NCBI GenBank assembly: GCA_041660045.1
Contig: JBAZXA010000006.1
Location: 203,351 to 267,350 of the forward strand
Length of the DNA: 64,000 bases
Reading direction: 5' to 3'
From: WM-3-3 sp041660045
GTDB lineage: Bacteria > Pseudomonadota > Gammaproteobacteria > Methylococcales > Methylomonadaceae
Shown: piece after piece, positions 27,016 through 36,630 of the stretch
Numbering within the stretch: position 1 is the stretch's first letter
Layout: every line of letters begins with the position of its first letter
Notes under the pieces: generated by a model
What the model was told of the DNA's origin: nothing
Database searches by the model: none
What the model saw: the letters and a program-made list of their open reading frames with translations, nothing else
Translations under genes and position numbers: made by a program

Positions 27016-28689
27016 TTAAAATAATCCGGTAATCTTACCGGTGTCATCGATATCAATACGTTCTGCAGCAGGTACTTTAGGTAAGCCTGGCATAGTCATC
27101 ATGTCACCGGCAATAGCCACCACAAAGCCTGCACCATTGGCTAAACGTACCTCACTAATTTCAACGTTATGCCCGGAAGGCGCACCTTTGGCATTTGGGT
27201 TAGTGGAGAAAGACATTTGTGTTTTTGCCATACAAATTGGAAACTTTCCATAGTCGGTATCCCAGGCGGCAAGCTGTGCTTTAATATTGGCATTGGCGCT
27301 TATGGTAGCGGCGCCGTATAACTTGGTGGCAATAGCTTCTATTTTTTGCCAAAGGCTTAAGTCTTCATCATAGACAAAGCTGAAGTTTGCTTCCCGGTTA
27401 TCAACAATGTTAATAATTTCGTTAGCTAATTGTTCAGCGCCAGCGCCGCCTTCTGCCCAATGTTTAGATACCACACAGGGAGAGCCTAGGGCTAAGCATT
27501 TAGCCTTTAGTAATTCAATTTCTGCGTCAGTATCAAATGTAAAATGGTTAATACAAACAACGCAAGGTAGGCCGTAATGTTGGGTTATGTTGTTTAAATG
27601 TCGCTCAAGATTCTCAAAGCCTTGCTCTAATGCAGGCAAGTTTTCAATATTTAACGCGTCTTTTGCAACCCCACCATGAAACTTTACGGCCCTAACGGTA
27701 GCAACAAGAACAACAGCTGACGGTTTTAAACCAGCTTTACGGCATTTGATGTCTATAAATTTTTCAGCCCCTAAGTCAGCACCAAAACCTGCTTCTGTAA
27801 CCACATAATCAGCCAGCTTTAATGCAGTTTTGGTAGCTGTCACGGTATTACAGCCATGGGCAATATTGGCGAATGGGCCGCCATGGATAATCGCAATATT
27901 GTTTTCTAAGGTTTGTACTAGATTTGGTTTGATGGCATCTTTTAATAACGCAGCCATAGCGCCTTGAGCTTTAAGGTCGCTGGCATACACTGGGGTGGTC
28001 TTATCAGATTTATAGCCTATTACGATGCGCCCTAAACGTTCTTTAAGATCAGCGCGGCTGGTGGCCAAGCAAAGGATAGCCATAATTTCAGATGCCACCA
28101 CGATGTCATAGCCGTCTTCACGTAAATATCCGTTAGCGGGCCCACCCATGCCGACCACAATTCGCCGTAGTGCACGGTCATTCATATCAACAACACGTTT
28201 CCATTGAATACGTCTTGGGTCTATACCCAGCTCATTGCCATGATTGATATGGTTGTCGATTAAGGCAGAAAGAAGGTTATGCGCTACTCCTATGGCATGG
28301 AAATCGCCAGTAAAATGTAAGTTAATATCTTCCATCGGTACAACTTGTGAGTATCCGCCACCGGCTGCGCCACCTTTGACACCAAAACACGGCCCTAACG
28401 AAGGCTCGCGCAAACACATAATCGTTTTTTTTCCAATTCGATTTAATGCGTCACCTAAACCTACCGTTGTGGTTGTTTTACCTTCACCTGCAGGCGTTGG
28501 GCTAATGGCCGTAACTAAAATTAATTTGCCATCTTTATTTTCAGAAAGGCTATTGACGTATTCGAGTGAGAGTTTGGCTTTGTAATGACCAATCGGATCC
28601 AAATGTTCGGCATCAATACCATAATGTTCTTTAGCTAAGCCTATGATGGGCTTCATTTTAGCTTGTTGGGCGATTTCTATATCAGACAT
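27016..28689 (-). CDS. fhs: Formate--tetrahydrofolate ligase
   Basis: The enzyme (also FtfL) condenses formate and tetrahydrofolate with ATP to give 10-formyl-tetrahydrofolate, the entry point of formate carbon into the serine cycle. The product is 557 residues, full family length. It has the P-loop TPAGEGKTTTTVGLGDAL near residue 65 and the FTGDFHAI segment. FANIAHGCNT and the C-terminal GDMMTMPGLP block follow. The ATG at 28689 is chosen over an upstream TTG because GGAG precedes it at a good distance. It stands as a single-gene unit with a large empty region upstream. Confidence 0.96.
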   Translation of the reverse strand: MSDIEIAQQAKMKPIIGLAKEHYGIDAEHLDPIGHYKAKLSLEYVNSLSENKDGKLILVTAISPTPAGEGKTTTTVGLGDALNRIGKKTIMCLREPSLGPCFGVKGGAAGGGYSQVVPMEDINLHFTGDFHAIGVAHNLLSALIDNHINHGNELGIDPRRIQWKRVVDMNDRALRRIVVGMGGPANGYLREDGYDIVVASEIMAILCLATSRADLKERLGRIVIGYKSDKTTPVYASDLKAQGAMAALLKDAIKPNLVQTLENNIAIIHGGPFANIAHGCNTVTATKTALKLADYVVTEAGFGADLGAEKFIDIKCRKAGLKPSAVVLVATVRAVKFHGGVAKDALNIENLPALEQGFENLERHLNNITQHYGLPCVVCINHFTFDTDAEIELLKAKCLALGSPCVVSKHWAEGGAGAEQLANEIINIVDNREANFSFVYDEDLSLWQKIEAIATKLYGAATISANANIKAQLAAWDTDYGKFPICMAKTQMSFSTNPNAKGAPSGHNVEISEVRLANGAGFVVAIAGDMMTMPGLPKVPAAERIDIDDTGKITGLF

Positions 28690-28701
28690 TTGTGTCTCCA
28701 A

Positions 28702-30219
28702 ATTGTGATTGTGCTAACTTTCAAGTGTAGGGATTCCAAAATTTATGTTTAGGGAAAGTAAATTTTCAAACGAAAAAAGAGTGTGTTTGTTCAGATAAAA
28801 CTATTAATTGTCTTGGACTTCTACGTGTTTGATTTGGGGTAGTGCTTAAGGAATTATGCCACGGAGCACTAATATCGGCCAGATTGAACGTGGCTATTCT
28901 GTAAATATTGCACTAAGGAATAGTTTCTGGAAAGAATGCTTTTGATATTTCATATAAATTCGTAAACATTGGATATGGTAAATGACTAGACCTCAGCAAT
29001 TCTTAATCTCATAAAATAGTATCGTTTTTTCTGGGGGCGTAGGTAAAAAATAGGGGCTTTTTATGTTTAAGAAAACGATTAAGCGTAAATTTATTAGATA
29101 TTTAAGCAGCTGGGCATATCGCTATAATTTTGTTAAATTTTGCTTAAGCTAACGTAGTCTTCTTTCAATATGGTTCGGGTAAGGATTATTTTTACCCAAA
29201 AGTTTTGTAAAAAATCTATTTTTAAGGACACAGCCACGTCTTGTGCTTCGGCTTTTGATTTCACGCGTTGTCGCTAAGCATCAATTATGGCATAGATTGC
29301 TTTTGTTATTGGCATTGCTAGGCCAAATTAAATGAAAACTGCATCATTATTGCTAGCTTAGAATTATTGGGTTAAGGCATGTATGAGGTCTGTATCTTAA
29401 GAATGCGTGTCGCCAATAGCGTGGTGGCCAAACGTTTTGGGACATAATTCAGAGCTGTTTATTGTTGAAAGCGGTGTAACTTAAAACATTCCATTTTTAG
29501 ATCCGTAATTGTTGCCTACTAACTGTCTAAATTTTTACTTAATTCTAAGCTGCTTAGAGGGGTTAGTTCTCGAAGAGCTCGATGTTACATGAAATAACGC
29601 TTAAGCTAATGTGCTAACTTAGTTTCTTACTAAATTCAAGCTTAATTTTATTGTAACAATTATTTGTTATAAATAGGTTAGCCATTTTGATCCAACGCGG
29701 CATTGAACTATTGCTGACAATTTAATGGAGTTAGGTAGTTGCAGCCAATAGGGATGGGCAGGTTAATACCGATTATAAATGGTAAGTAGGGGCTTGTTTT
29801 CCCAAAACCTGTAGGCTTAGCGGTGTAAACCTGGCGTAAATACAGGTAATTTTATTGTTTCATAATTATGAGCAAGTCGATGGTTAGTTGTATTTTGTTA
29901 ACCATTAAAGCTTTTTTAAACAATGATGTATAAATTATTTTAGTATGAGGCAAATAGGTTTTTTGGCTATGAAAATGAAGCTTCTGCTAATGTAGATTAA
30001 TTCTATTATTGTTAGGATAAGTTAAATGATATAAATAAATCACCAAACTGATGAAAAGGTTTGGCTGGTAAGCAACAAAGGTGTTTTTGAAGCAGTTAGG
30101 ATTATTCCTAGGTTGAAAAAGCTTTTTTGTTAAATAGTTGATTACATTAATACGAAATCTCGCATTGAATGGTATTACTGCTTATGTTTTAAGGGTGAAT
30201 TGATTACGGGGCTTTTATT
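28702..30219. other. 1.5 kb gene-poor, AT-rich region
   Basis: No open frame with convincing coding character is found on either strand. The region holds the fhs promoter at its left end and the promoter of the small exported protein at its right end. A 29-codon frame at 29063-29152 (plus) encodes a Lys/Arg-rich peptide preceded by a G-rich patch; I cannot call it a gene. No tRNA, rRNA, CRISPR or clear insertion-sequence ends are seen. It could be a decayed gene or contain an unannotated small RNA. Confidence 0.5.
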
Positions 30220-30552
30220 ATGGAAATTTATGCAAATGTTAAACGAGTGGTGTGTTTGGGATTGTTTGGCGTTTTAATTGTTTCCCAGGCTCAGGTATTG
30301 GCTAAAACCAATGTTTTTGATCAAGTAAATGCCCAAACTGTAAATTTAGGAACCGTTTTTCCGGCCTCTAATATCGAGAGTTTGACGTATGCAAATTTGT
30401 TCAGCGATTACGGTGAGCGTCAAAAAGATGTTAAAAGTAGATTATCCGAGTGGCTTGCCTTTAGTTCAAATATCGTCTCACTTCCTGTCGTTTTATGGTT
30501 GTTTGGGGCTTTGTTAATGGGTTTTTTACGTTTAAATAGACATCGCCTATAG
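30220..30552 (+). CDS. Small exported protein with PEP-CTERM-like C-terminal anchor
   Basis: The 110-residue protein has an N-terminal signal peptide (hydrophobic to about residue 27, ending VLA). After a short polar mature part comes the tail SLPVVLWLFGALLMGFLRLNRHR. This tail has the three parts of PEP-CTERM sorting signals: a short Pro motif, a transmembrane stretch with aliphatic and Phe/Gly residues, and a final Arg-rich cluster. Exosortase would cleave or process it during export. The Pro motif is SLP rather than VPLP, so the call is moderate. A bidirectional terminator follows. Confidence 0.55.
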   Translation: MEIYANVKRVVCLGLFGVLIVSQAQVLAKTNVFDQVNAQTVNLGTVFPASNIESLTYANLFSDYGERQKDVKSRLSEWLAFSSNIVSLPVVLWLFGALLMGFLRLNRHRL

Positions 30553-30606
30553 CGTTAGTTTGGTCGGCAACCTTTTAATTAAACATGACTATATTAAAAT
30601 TACTAA

Positions 30607-30640
30607 GATAAGGGTGGATTTTTTGTTTCCCACCCTTATC
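30607..30640. terminator. Bidirectional terminator between convergent genes
   Basis: A perfect 11-bp repeat GATAAGGGTGG/CCACCCTTATC with a T-rich 12-base loop lies between the small exported protein gene and glyA, which converge. CTTTT follows on the plus strand. It likely stops both transcripts. Confidence 0.7.
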
Positions 30641-30650
30641 CTTTTAGTTA

Positions 30651-31910
30651 TTACAGTTTTGAATAAACAGGAAATTTAGCGCACAGTGCAGTGACTGTTT
30701 CGCGGACTCTTGCAATTATCGCTTCATCTTCCAAGTTCTCCATAACATCGCACATTAAGTTGGCGATTTCCCGCATTTCTGCTTCCTTAAAGCCTCGGGT
30801 TGTTGGTGCTGGCGTACCAACACGGATACCGCTAGTTACAAATGGTGATTGTGGGTCGTTAGGTACGGCATTTTTATTAACGGTAATATGCGCCAAGCCT
30901 AAAGCGGCATCGGCAGCTTTCCCAGTAATGCCTTTGGCAATGAGTGATACCAGCATTAAATGGTTATCAGTACCCCCTGAAACGACATCGAAGCCGCGTG
31001 CCATAAAGACTTCAGCCATAGCCTTGGCATTATTGATCACTTGTTGTTGGTAAGTCTTAAATTCAGGCATCATGGCTTCTTTAAAAGCGACAGCTTTGGC
31101 TGCAATCACATGCATTAAAGGCCCACCTTGTATGCCTGGAAAAATATTGGAGTTAAGCTTTTTTTCAAGCTCTGGGTTACTTTTACATAAAATTAAACCA
31201 CCACGTGGCCCACGTAAGGATTTATGGGTAGTGCTGGTGACAACATCGGCAAAGGGCACAGGATTAGGGTATAGACCAGCAGCTACCAAACCTGCAACAT
31301 GCGCCATATCGACAACTAAAAAAGCACCCACTTTGTCAGCAATTTCCCGGAAACGTTGCCAATCCCAAATTCGTGAATAGGCAGAAAAGCCAGCAATAAT
31401 TAATTTTGGTTTGTGTTCTAGCGCCAGCGCCTCAACTTGTTCATAGTCTATCTCGCCGGTTTCAGCTTTTAAGCCATATTGTATAGCGTTATAAATTTTA
31501 CCGGAAAAATTAGGTTTGGCGCCGTGGGTCAAATGGCCGCCATCCGCTAAGCTAAGGCCTAAAATGGTGTCGCCGGTTTGTATTAGTGACATAAAAGCGG
31601 CCATATTGGCTTGGGAGCCTGAATGCGGCTGAACATTAGCGTAATCTGCAGAAAATAATGCTTTAGCACGGTCTATAGCCAATTGCTCGACCACATCAAC
31701 GTGTTCACAGCCGCCGTAATAACGCTTACCGGGATAACCTTCCGCATATTTGTTGGTGAGGACGGTACCTTGGGCTTCTAGCACACAAGGGCTGGCATAG
31801 TTTTCAGAAGCAATAAGTTCAATATGATCTTCTTGACGGCGACGTTCATTTGCTAAGGCTGCTGACAGTTCGGCATCAAAGTCGGCAATGGTTATGGATT
31901 CTTTAAACAT
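30651..31910 (-). CDS. glyA: Serine hydroxymethyltransferase
   Basis: GlyA transfers the hydroxymethyl group of 5,10-methylene-tetrahydrofolate to glycine, giving serine, and so introduces C1 units into the serine cycle. Start at 31910 (MFKESI) has AGGAG eight bases upstream and gives the usual 419 residues; a longer reading would run into gckA. PLP-enzyme signatures are present: ENYASPCVLEAQGT, GALN-like NVQPHSGSQANMA, VDMAHVAGLVAAG and the Schiff-base lysine in TTTHKSLRGPRGG-type sequence (STTHKSLRGPRGG). It is the last gene of the mtdA-gckA-glyA unit. Confidence 0.97.
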   Translation of the reverse strand: MFKESITIADFDAELSAALANERRRQEDHIELIASENYASPCVLEAQGTVLTNKYAEGYPGKRYYGGCEHVDVVEQLAIDRAKALFSADYANVQPHSGSQANMAAFMSLIQTGDTILGLSLADGGHLTHGAKPNFSGKIYNAIQYGLKAETGEIDYEQVEALALEHKPKLIIAGFSAYSRIWDWQRFREIADKVGAFLVVDMAHVAGLVAAGLYPNPVPFADVVTSTTHKSLRGPRGGLILCKSNPELEKKLNSNIFPGIQGGPLMHVIAAKAVAFKEAMMPEFKTYQQQVINNAKAMAEVFMARGFDVVSGGTDNHLMLVSLIAKGITGKAADAALGLAHITVNKNAVPNDPQSPFVTSGIRVGTPAPTTRGFKEAEMREIANLMCDVMENLEDEAIIARVRETVTALCAKFPVYSKL

Positions 31911-31941
31911 GGGAGGTTCTCCTGATTTCGAAAATAGGTGT

Positions 31942-33321
31942 TTATGGGTTAGGCTGGAGCAGCAATATTTGTAAATCAGCAACATTAGTACCGGTCGCGC
32001 CAGTCATTAACAAATCATTGGAGCTTTTCAGCGCGGTATACGCGTTATTGTCGTTGAGTAAATTCAGGGCTATGATGCCTGCGGATTGCATGCGCTGTAA
32101 GCTGTCTACATCAACTAAGCCACCTGCCGCATCAGTTGGGCCATCGCGGCCATCTGTACCACCGCTTAAAAACGTCCAATTTGCGGTTAAGCCAAGTTCT
32201 TTGGCGGCACAGGCAAAAGCTAGGGCAAATTCTTGGTTGCGGCCTCCTAAGCCCTTACCTTTAACAGTTACCGTCGTTTCTCCGCCTGCTAAAATTGCAA
32301 TAGGTTTGTTAAAGCCTTGCTGTGATAGTTGTTGGCTGTATAAGGCTAGGTTAGTCGCGGCGGTTCTGGCTTCACCGCTTAGGTTGTCACTATAGCGGAT
32401 GGTATCATAGCCATGTTTTTTAGCGGCTTGGGTAATGGCATCAAGGCTAATGGAATTACTGCCGATAAGCGTGTATCCCGTATTGCTAAATATAGGGTCA
32501 TCTCGTTTAGGTGTATCGGCTATTTGGCCATTTAAGCCTAGCTGTAAATGTTGACGTATTGTTTCTGGTAATAATTGCCAAATACACAGGGTTTTTAAAA
32601 TATCTATGGCATCTGCGTAAGTTGTTGGGTCAGGAACAGTAGGGCCGCTAGCAATGGCACTCAAATCATCATTTAAAACATCAGATAAAATCAAGGCATG
32701 CAAATCAGCAGGTGCCGCGAATCTGGCCAAGCCGCCACCTTTAAGACGTGATAGGTGTTTGCGGACGCAATTGATTTGGTTAATTGTGGCACCGGAAGCC
32801 AATAGTAAATCGGTGGTGCTAGATTTTTCCGATAAGCTAATTTGTCCAGCGGGGTAGGGGATTAATGCTGAGCCGCCACCACTGACCATTACTAAAACCA
32901 GTTCACCCGCTTGGGCATTCATGGCTTGTTCCGCAATGCGTTTGGCCGCATTTAATCCGGCTTGATCCGGTAATGGGTGTGCTGCACCGATCACGTCAAA
33001 ACCTTCTATAGGACAGACATTTTCGTAGTTAGTGACAGCTATACCTTTGCTCGCCCACAAGGCGTGAGGAATGGTCTCTTGGGCGGCTTGTGCCATTGCG
33101 CACGCTGCCTTACCAAAAGCCAGCAAATGAATTTTTGGCCATGTACCATGGCGGATAAGCTGATCATGCAATATTTTAAGCTTATCATCCTCTAGCCAGA
33201 GGTTACGCTTTACGGCTAAATAAGGATCAGCAGCAATTACCCCGGCTTGAAATATTTGTAGCGCATGTTGCCTGGTAGCAGAAAATCTACCTGTATTGGT
33301 ATAGGTTGAAGAAAACCCCAT
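31942..33321 (-). CDS. gckA: Glycerate 2-kinase (MOFRL family)
   Basis: This enzyme phosphorylates D-glycerate made by hydroxypyruvate reductase, giving 2-phosphoglycerate, the exit of the serine cycle to the glycolytic pool. The 459-residue protein has the N-terminal DUF4147 domain (HLLAFGKAACAMAQAA; GAAHPLPDQAGLNAA; VMVSGGGSALIPYP; NCVRKHLSRLKGGGLA). A C-terminal MOFRL domain follows (GGETTVTVKGKGLGGRNQEFAL; SGGTDGRDGPTDAAGG). It lies between mtdA (6-base gap) and glyA, fully consistent with a serine-cycle role. Confidence 0.95.
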   Translation of the reverse strand: MGFSSTYTNTGRFSATRQHALQIFQAGVIAADPYLAVKRNLWLEDDKLKILHDQLIRHGTWPKIHLLAFGKAACAMAQAAQETIPHALWASKGIAVTNYENVCPIEGFDVIGAAHPLPDQAGLNAAKRIAEQAMNAQAGELVLVMVSGGGSALIPYPAGQISLSEKSSTTDLLLASGATINQINCVRKHLSRLKGGGLARFAAPADLHALILSDVLNDDLSAIASGPTVPDPTTYADAIDILKTLCIWQLLPETIRQHLQLGLNGQIADTPKRDDPIFSNTGYTLIGSNSISLDAITQAAKKHGYDTIRYSDNLSGEARTAATNLALYSQQLSQQGFNKPIAILAGGETTVTVKGKGLGGRNQEFALAFACAAKELGLTANWTFLSGGTDGRDGPTDAAGGLVDVDSLQRMQSAGIIALNLLNDNNAYTALKSSNDLLMTGATGTNVADLQILLLQPNP

Positions 33322-33327
33322 GAGTTA

Positions 33328-34185
33328 TTAGGCCATTGCTTTGGCTAATGCAAAAATGTTTTCCGCATCGAATACTTGCTTGTTATCTTCAAACAGCTTT
33401 GCTATACAGGCGCGGTGCAAGGCTAATTTTAATGTACCAAAGCCAATGGCGCCCCAGACAATTTTACCGTGGCGATCAATACCTTTGTCCATCATATCTA
33501 TGCCGCCTATACCAAGCGGAGGAGTGGCATTGGCGTCCGCCATCAGTTCGAGTGTGGCATTATGTTGCCAGTTTTCAGGGGTCAGTAATTCAATACCGGC
33601 AGCACCCGTGGCAAATACCAGATGAGCATCTGCGATGGCTAGTCCACGGGCCTGGTTGTCAGCGGCTTCTAGCGGCGTTAAATCTACGTTAAAACGTTCT
33701 TTCATATCCGCGCATGCCGCTTGGGCGCGTTTGAATTGACGTGAGGTAAGGGTTACTGCTGCGCCCTCTAAGGCCAGCATAACGGCAGCGCGCTGGCCGA
33801 CTGGGCCGGTGCCTGCCAGAACGACGGCTTTTTTTCCGGTTAATACACGGCCAACCGCTAGTTTGGCAACACCAGCTGCGGCGGTGGTATTGCTGCCATT
33901 GCTGTCGAGCATAACTGAGACTTGAAAGCCAGGGAAAAAATGGTTTTGTACCGCGTTAAATAAATTTTGTCCGGCAACCATATTGCTACCGCCAACAAAG
34001 ATGGCCGTGTTTTTTTTGTCCTTGGGGGCGCGTGTAAAGATTGCGCCTTCGACCAGAGGTTTGATGGTTTCAGGCGTTAAATTGCCATGTCCAATGACAT
34101 GGTCAGCGCCGCCATCGTAAGCTACTACAGTATCGAAAACGGAGGGGTATGCGTCAGTATCGAATTGAAATAGCAGTTTCTTCAT
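33328..34185 (-). CDS. mtdA: NADP-dependent methylene-tetrahydromethanopterin/methylene-tetrahydrofolate dehydrogenase
   Basis: MtdA interconverts methylene- and methenyl-tetrahydrofolate with NADP(H); the family also acts on the tetrahydromethanopterin form. The start at 34185 (MKKLLFQFDTDAYPSVFD) has AAGGA upstream and gives 285 residues, the usual length. The conserved N-terminus with VVAYDGGADHVIGHG and a Rossmann segment (VVLAGTGPVGQRAAVMLA) identify it. It heads the mtdA-gckA-glyA unit. The cyclohydrolase gene fch, often its neighbour in methylotrophs, is not in the window. Confidence 0.95.
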   Translation of the reverse strand: MKKLLFQFDTDAYPSVFDTVVAYDGGADHVIGHGNLTPETIKPLVEGAIFTRAPKDKKNTAIFVGGSNMVAGQNLFNAVQNHFFPGFQVSVMLDSNGSNTTAAAGVAKLAVGRVLTGKKAVVLAGTGPVGQRAAVMLALEGAAVTLTSRQFKRAQAACADMKERFNVDLTPLEAADNQARGLAIADAHLVFATGAAGIELLTPENWQHNATLELMADANATPPLGIGGIDMMDKGIDRHGKIVWGAIGFGTLKLALHRACIAKLFEDNKQVFDAENIFALAKAMA

Positions 34186-34533
34186 GCAGGGTCCTTGTCT
34201 AGAATCTAGCGGGTGATGGATTATTTGGGAAAGCTCTAAATTATACCCCAATAACGACAGAATGACTGAAAAAACAACATTTTGTTTTTAAGCTTTAGGT
34301 CTATTCTTGATTACACGGCTTTGTAGGGGATTCATAACTTGCGTGGTATCTAGGCTTTCGTTATGATTTAAGTCTAAGGCAGTGTGTTGGACATTTATTG
34401 TAGCTTTAATAGACAATTTCCTATTCAGACAGAAACTAATATCCAGTGCGGTTACGGCAAGTTTTGAAAATAACCCTGGGGATAGGTTGAGATATTGGCT
34501 AGTGGAAATGATTAAAAATAACTAGGAAAATTA
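34186..34533. other. Divergent promoter region between mtdA and mdh
   Basis: This 348-base AT-rich gap lies between two divergently transcribed C1 units. It contains no plausible coding frame. It should carry promoters for the mtdA-gckA-glyA unit and for mdh, and possibly the site of a shared serine-cycle regulator. I do not see a clear LysR-type palindrome. Confidence 0.4.
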
Positions 34534-35514
34534 ATGAAAACACCAGTACATATCGCAGTTACAGGCGCTGCCGGGCAGATTAGTTATTCCTTACTGTTTC
34601 GATTGGCTACAGGTGCATTGTTAGGCCCTGAGCAACCCGTCGTTTTACATCTTTTAGAAGTTAGCCAAGCTATGGAAGCGTTGGAAGGGGTGGTTATGGA
34701 GCTAAATGATTGTGCTTCCCCGTTATTGCACCGGGTCGATATTAGCGATGATCCAAAAGTGGCTTTCAAGGATGTTGAATATGCCTTTCTTATTGGCGCA
34801 AGACCAAGGGGGCCAGGCATGGAGCGTAAGGATTTGCTGGAAGTAAATGCCAATATTTTTGCCGCTCAAGGCAAAGCCTTAAGTGAAGTGGCGAGCCGTC
34901 AAGTCAGGGTCTTGGTTACTGGCAACCCCGCTAATACCAATGCTTTAATTGCCATTAACAACGCCAAAGAGTTATCACCGGAAAATTTTTCCGCAATGAC
35001 CCGTTTGGATCATAATCGTGCTATTGGTCTACTGGCTGCGAAATGCCAAGTCTCAACATTTGACGTTCAAAATATGGCAATTTGGGGCAATCACTCAACC
35101 ACCCAGTATCCGGATATACATTTTGCTAGAGTACAAGGCGAGCCTGCTTTATCCAAAGTCAGTTTCGATTGGTTTGTAAGTAATCTAATTCCGACAGTGC
35201 AGCAGCGTGGCGCTTCTGTGATAGGGGCTAGGGGGCAGTCTAGCGCAGGCTCGGCGGCTAATGCTGCGATAGACCAAATGAAGACTTGGGCGCTAGGCAC
35301 CAAGCCTGGGGATTGGGCGAGTATGGCGGTGCCTTCCGATGGCAGTTATGGCATTGAGCCTGGCCTTGTGTTTTCATTTCCTGTAACGGTAGTTGATGGC
35401 CGTATCAGTATTGTTAAGGGGCTTGAGCTCAGTGATTTTAGCCAGCTTCGACTTAAGGCTTCTGAGGCTGAGCTGAAAGAGGAGCGGGACACCATTAAAC
35501 ACTTGCTAAGCTAG
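34534..35514 (+). CDS. mdh: Malate dehydrogenase
   Basis: Mdh reduces oxaloacetate to malate with NADH, feeding malate to malate-CoA ligase in the serine cycle as well as serving the TCA cycle. The 326-residue protein is of the cytosolic-like bacterial group. It has the NAD loop VTGAAGQISYSLLFRLA, substrate arginines in GARPRGPGMERKDLL, the TRLDHNRAIGLLA segment and the catalytic His in IWGNHSTTQYPD. It is a single gene facing the hprA end, with only ten bases between the stops. Confidence 0.96.
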   Translation: MKTPVHIAVTGAAGQISYSLLFRLATGALLGPEQPVVLHLLEVSQAMEALEGVVMELNDCASPLLHRVDISDDPKVAFKDVEYAFLIGARPRGPGMERKDLLEVNANIFAAQGKALSEVASRQVRVLVTGNPANTNALIAINNAKELSPENFSAMTRLDHNRAIGLLAAKCQVSTFDVQNMAIWGNHSTTQYPDIHFARVQGEPALSKVSFDWFVSNLIPTVQQRGASVIGARGQSSAGSAANAAIDQMKTWALGTKPGDWASMAVPSDGSYGIEPGLVFSFPVTVVDGRISIVKGLELSDFSQLRLKASEAELKEERDTIKHLLS

Positions 35515-35524
35515 GCCTAACCCG

Positions 35525-36496
35525 CTAGACCACGCGGTCTGGTAGTGGGCGGCCATCAAAGAATGCTGCCAAATTATCTAGCACTTTTTCCCCCATCGCT
35601 GTGCGGGTGGCTATGGTGGCACTGCCTAAATGGGGCAATAAGGTGGCGTTTTCCAAGCTGAGCAAGGCCGGGTCTATATTGGGCTCGCCTTCATATACGT
35701 CTAAGCCTGCGCCGGCAATCCAGTTTTCTTGTAATGCTTTGATGAGTGCCTTGGTATCGACGACATCGCCTCGGGCGCTATTAATCAGATGCGCCGTCGG
35801 CTTCATTAAGCGTAGCCTTTCTTCATTGATTAAATGCTTGGTTTCTTCTCCGCCTGGGCAATGTAATGAAACATAATCAGACAATTGCAGCAAGTCTTCT
35901 ACACTTTCGCAGCGGGTTGCATCGAGTTCGTTGACGATGTCACGGTCTGCTGGGCTGGGTTTATAATAATAAATCTTCATGCCAAAGCCATGATGGGCTT
36001 TTCGCGCCATGGCTTGGGCAATGCGGCCAAAGCCAATTAAACCTAAGCTAGCGCCGGTAACATCACTGCTAAGCATGTGGGTTGGGCACCAGCCCTCCCA
36101 TTGCCTGGCGCGGACTAAACGGTCACCTTCAGCGCCGCGGCGGGCAGACATCAATAATAACGTCATGGCAACATCTGATGTGCTTTCGGTAAGTACACCA
36201 GGCGTGTTGGTAACCACCAAGTTTTGCTCTTGGGCGGCTTTGATGTCTATATGGTTATAACCTACGCCAAAATTACCAAGAATTTTACAGCGTTTATTGG
36301 CAATGTTGAGGACTTCGGCAGGAAAGGAATCGCAGACCGTTGGGCATACAGCATCATAATTTTTTAAGGCGTCTTTAAATTGTGTTGCAGTCAACGGGCG
36401 GTCATATTCATTTAAAGAGACGTCGTAAAGTTGCTTGAGTTTTTGTTCAATACTGGCAGGCCATTTACGGGTAATAAACACTTTTGGTTGGCTCAT
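35525..36496 (-). CDS. hprA: Hydroxypyruvate reductase (D-glycerate dehydrogenase)
   Basis: HprA reduces hydroxypyruvate to D-glycerate in the serine cycle and can also reduce glyoxylate. The ATG at 36496 has GGAGG upstream and gives 323 residues. The D-2-hydroxyacid dehydrogenase plan is clear. The nucleotide loop is LGLIGFGRIAQAMA, the catalytic Arg lies in NSARGDVVD, the Glu in DVYEGEPNID, and the catalytic His in LLPHLGSAT. It lies downstream of sga on the same strand with a 134-base gap, a common sga-hprA pairing in methylotrophs. Confidence 0.94.
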   Translation of the reverse strand: MSQPKVFITRKWPASIEQKLKQLYDVSLNEYDRPLTATQFKDALKNYDAVCPTVCDSFPAEVLNIANKRCKILGNFGVGYNHIDIKAAQEQNLVVTNTPGVLTESTSDVAMTLLLMSARRGAEGDRLVRARQWEGWCPTHMLSSDVTGASLGLIGFGRIAQAMARKAHHGFGMKIYYYKPSPADRDIVNELDATRCESVEDLLQLSDYVSLHCPGGEETKHLINEERLRLMKPTAHLINSARGDVVDTKALIKALQENWIAGAGLDVYEGEPNIDPALLSLENATLLPHLGSATIATRTAMGEKVLDNLAAFFDGRPLPDRVV

Positions 36497-36630
36497 GAAC
36501 TCCTCCGGTAAAGCGATTAAGGTAGTCTGTTTGTGGGAAATTATAAAGGCAAACAGCCTTAAAGGCATCGCCATTTGCTAACGGCTAGCCTTTAAGTCAA
36601 TTTTTGTGGCTTAGTGCCGAATGGCCGGGG

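Noticed and set aside
29063..29152. 29-codon basic frame in the gene-poor region
   Set aside because: Too short and without family, clear ribosome-binding site or conservation evidence to list as a gene; mentioned only within the region entry.
30651..31985. Longer glyA start at 31985 overlapping gckA
   Set aside because: The added 25 residues do not belong to the family, and the ATG at 31910 has AGGAG at proper spacing.
35525..35550. AGACC/GGTCT hairpin at the hprA end as a terminator
   Set aside because: The stem is only 5 bp, lies within the hprA coding end, and has no T-tract.
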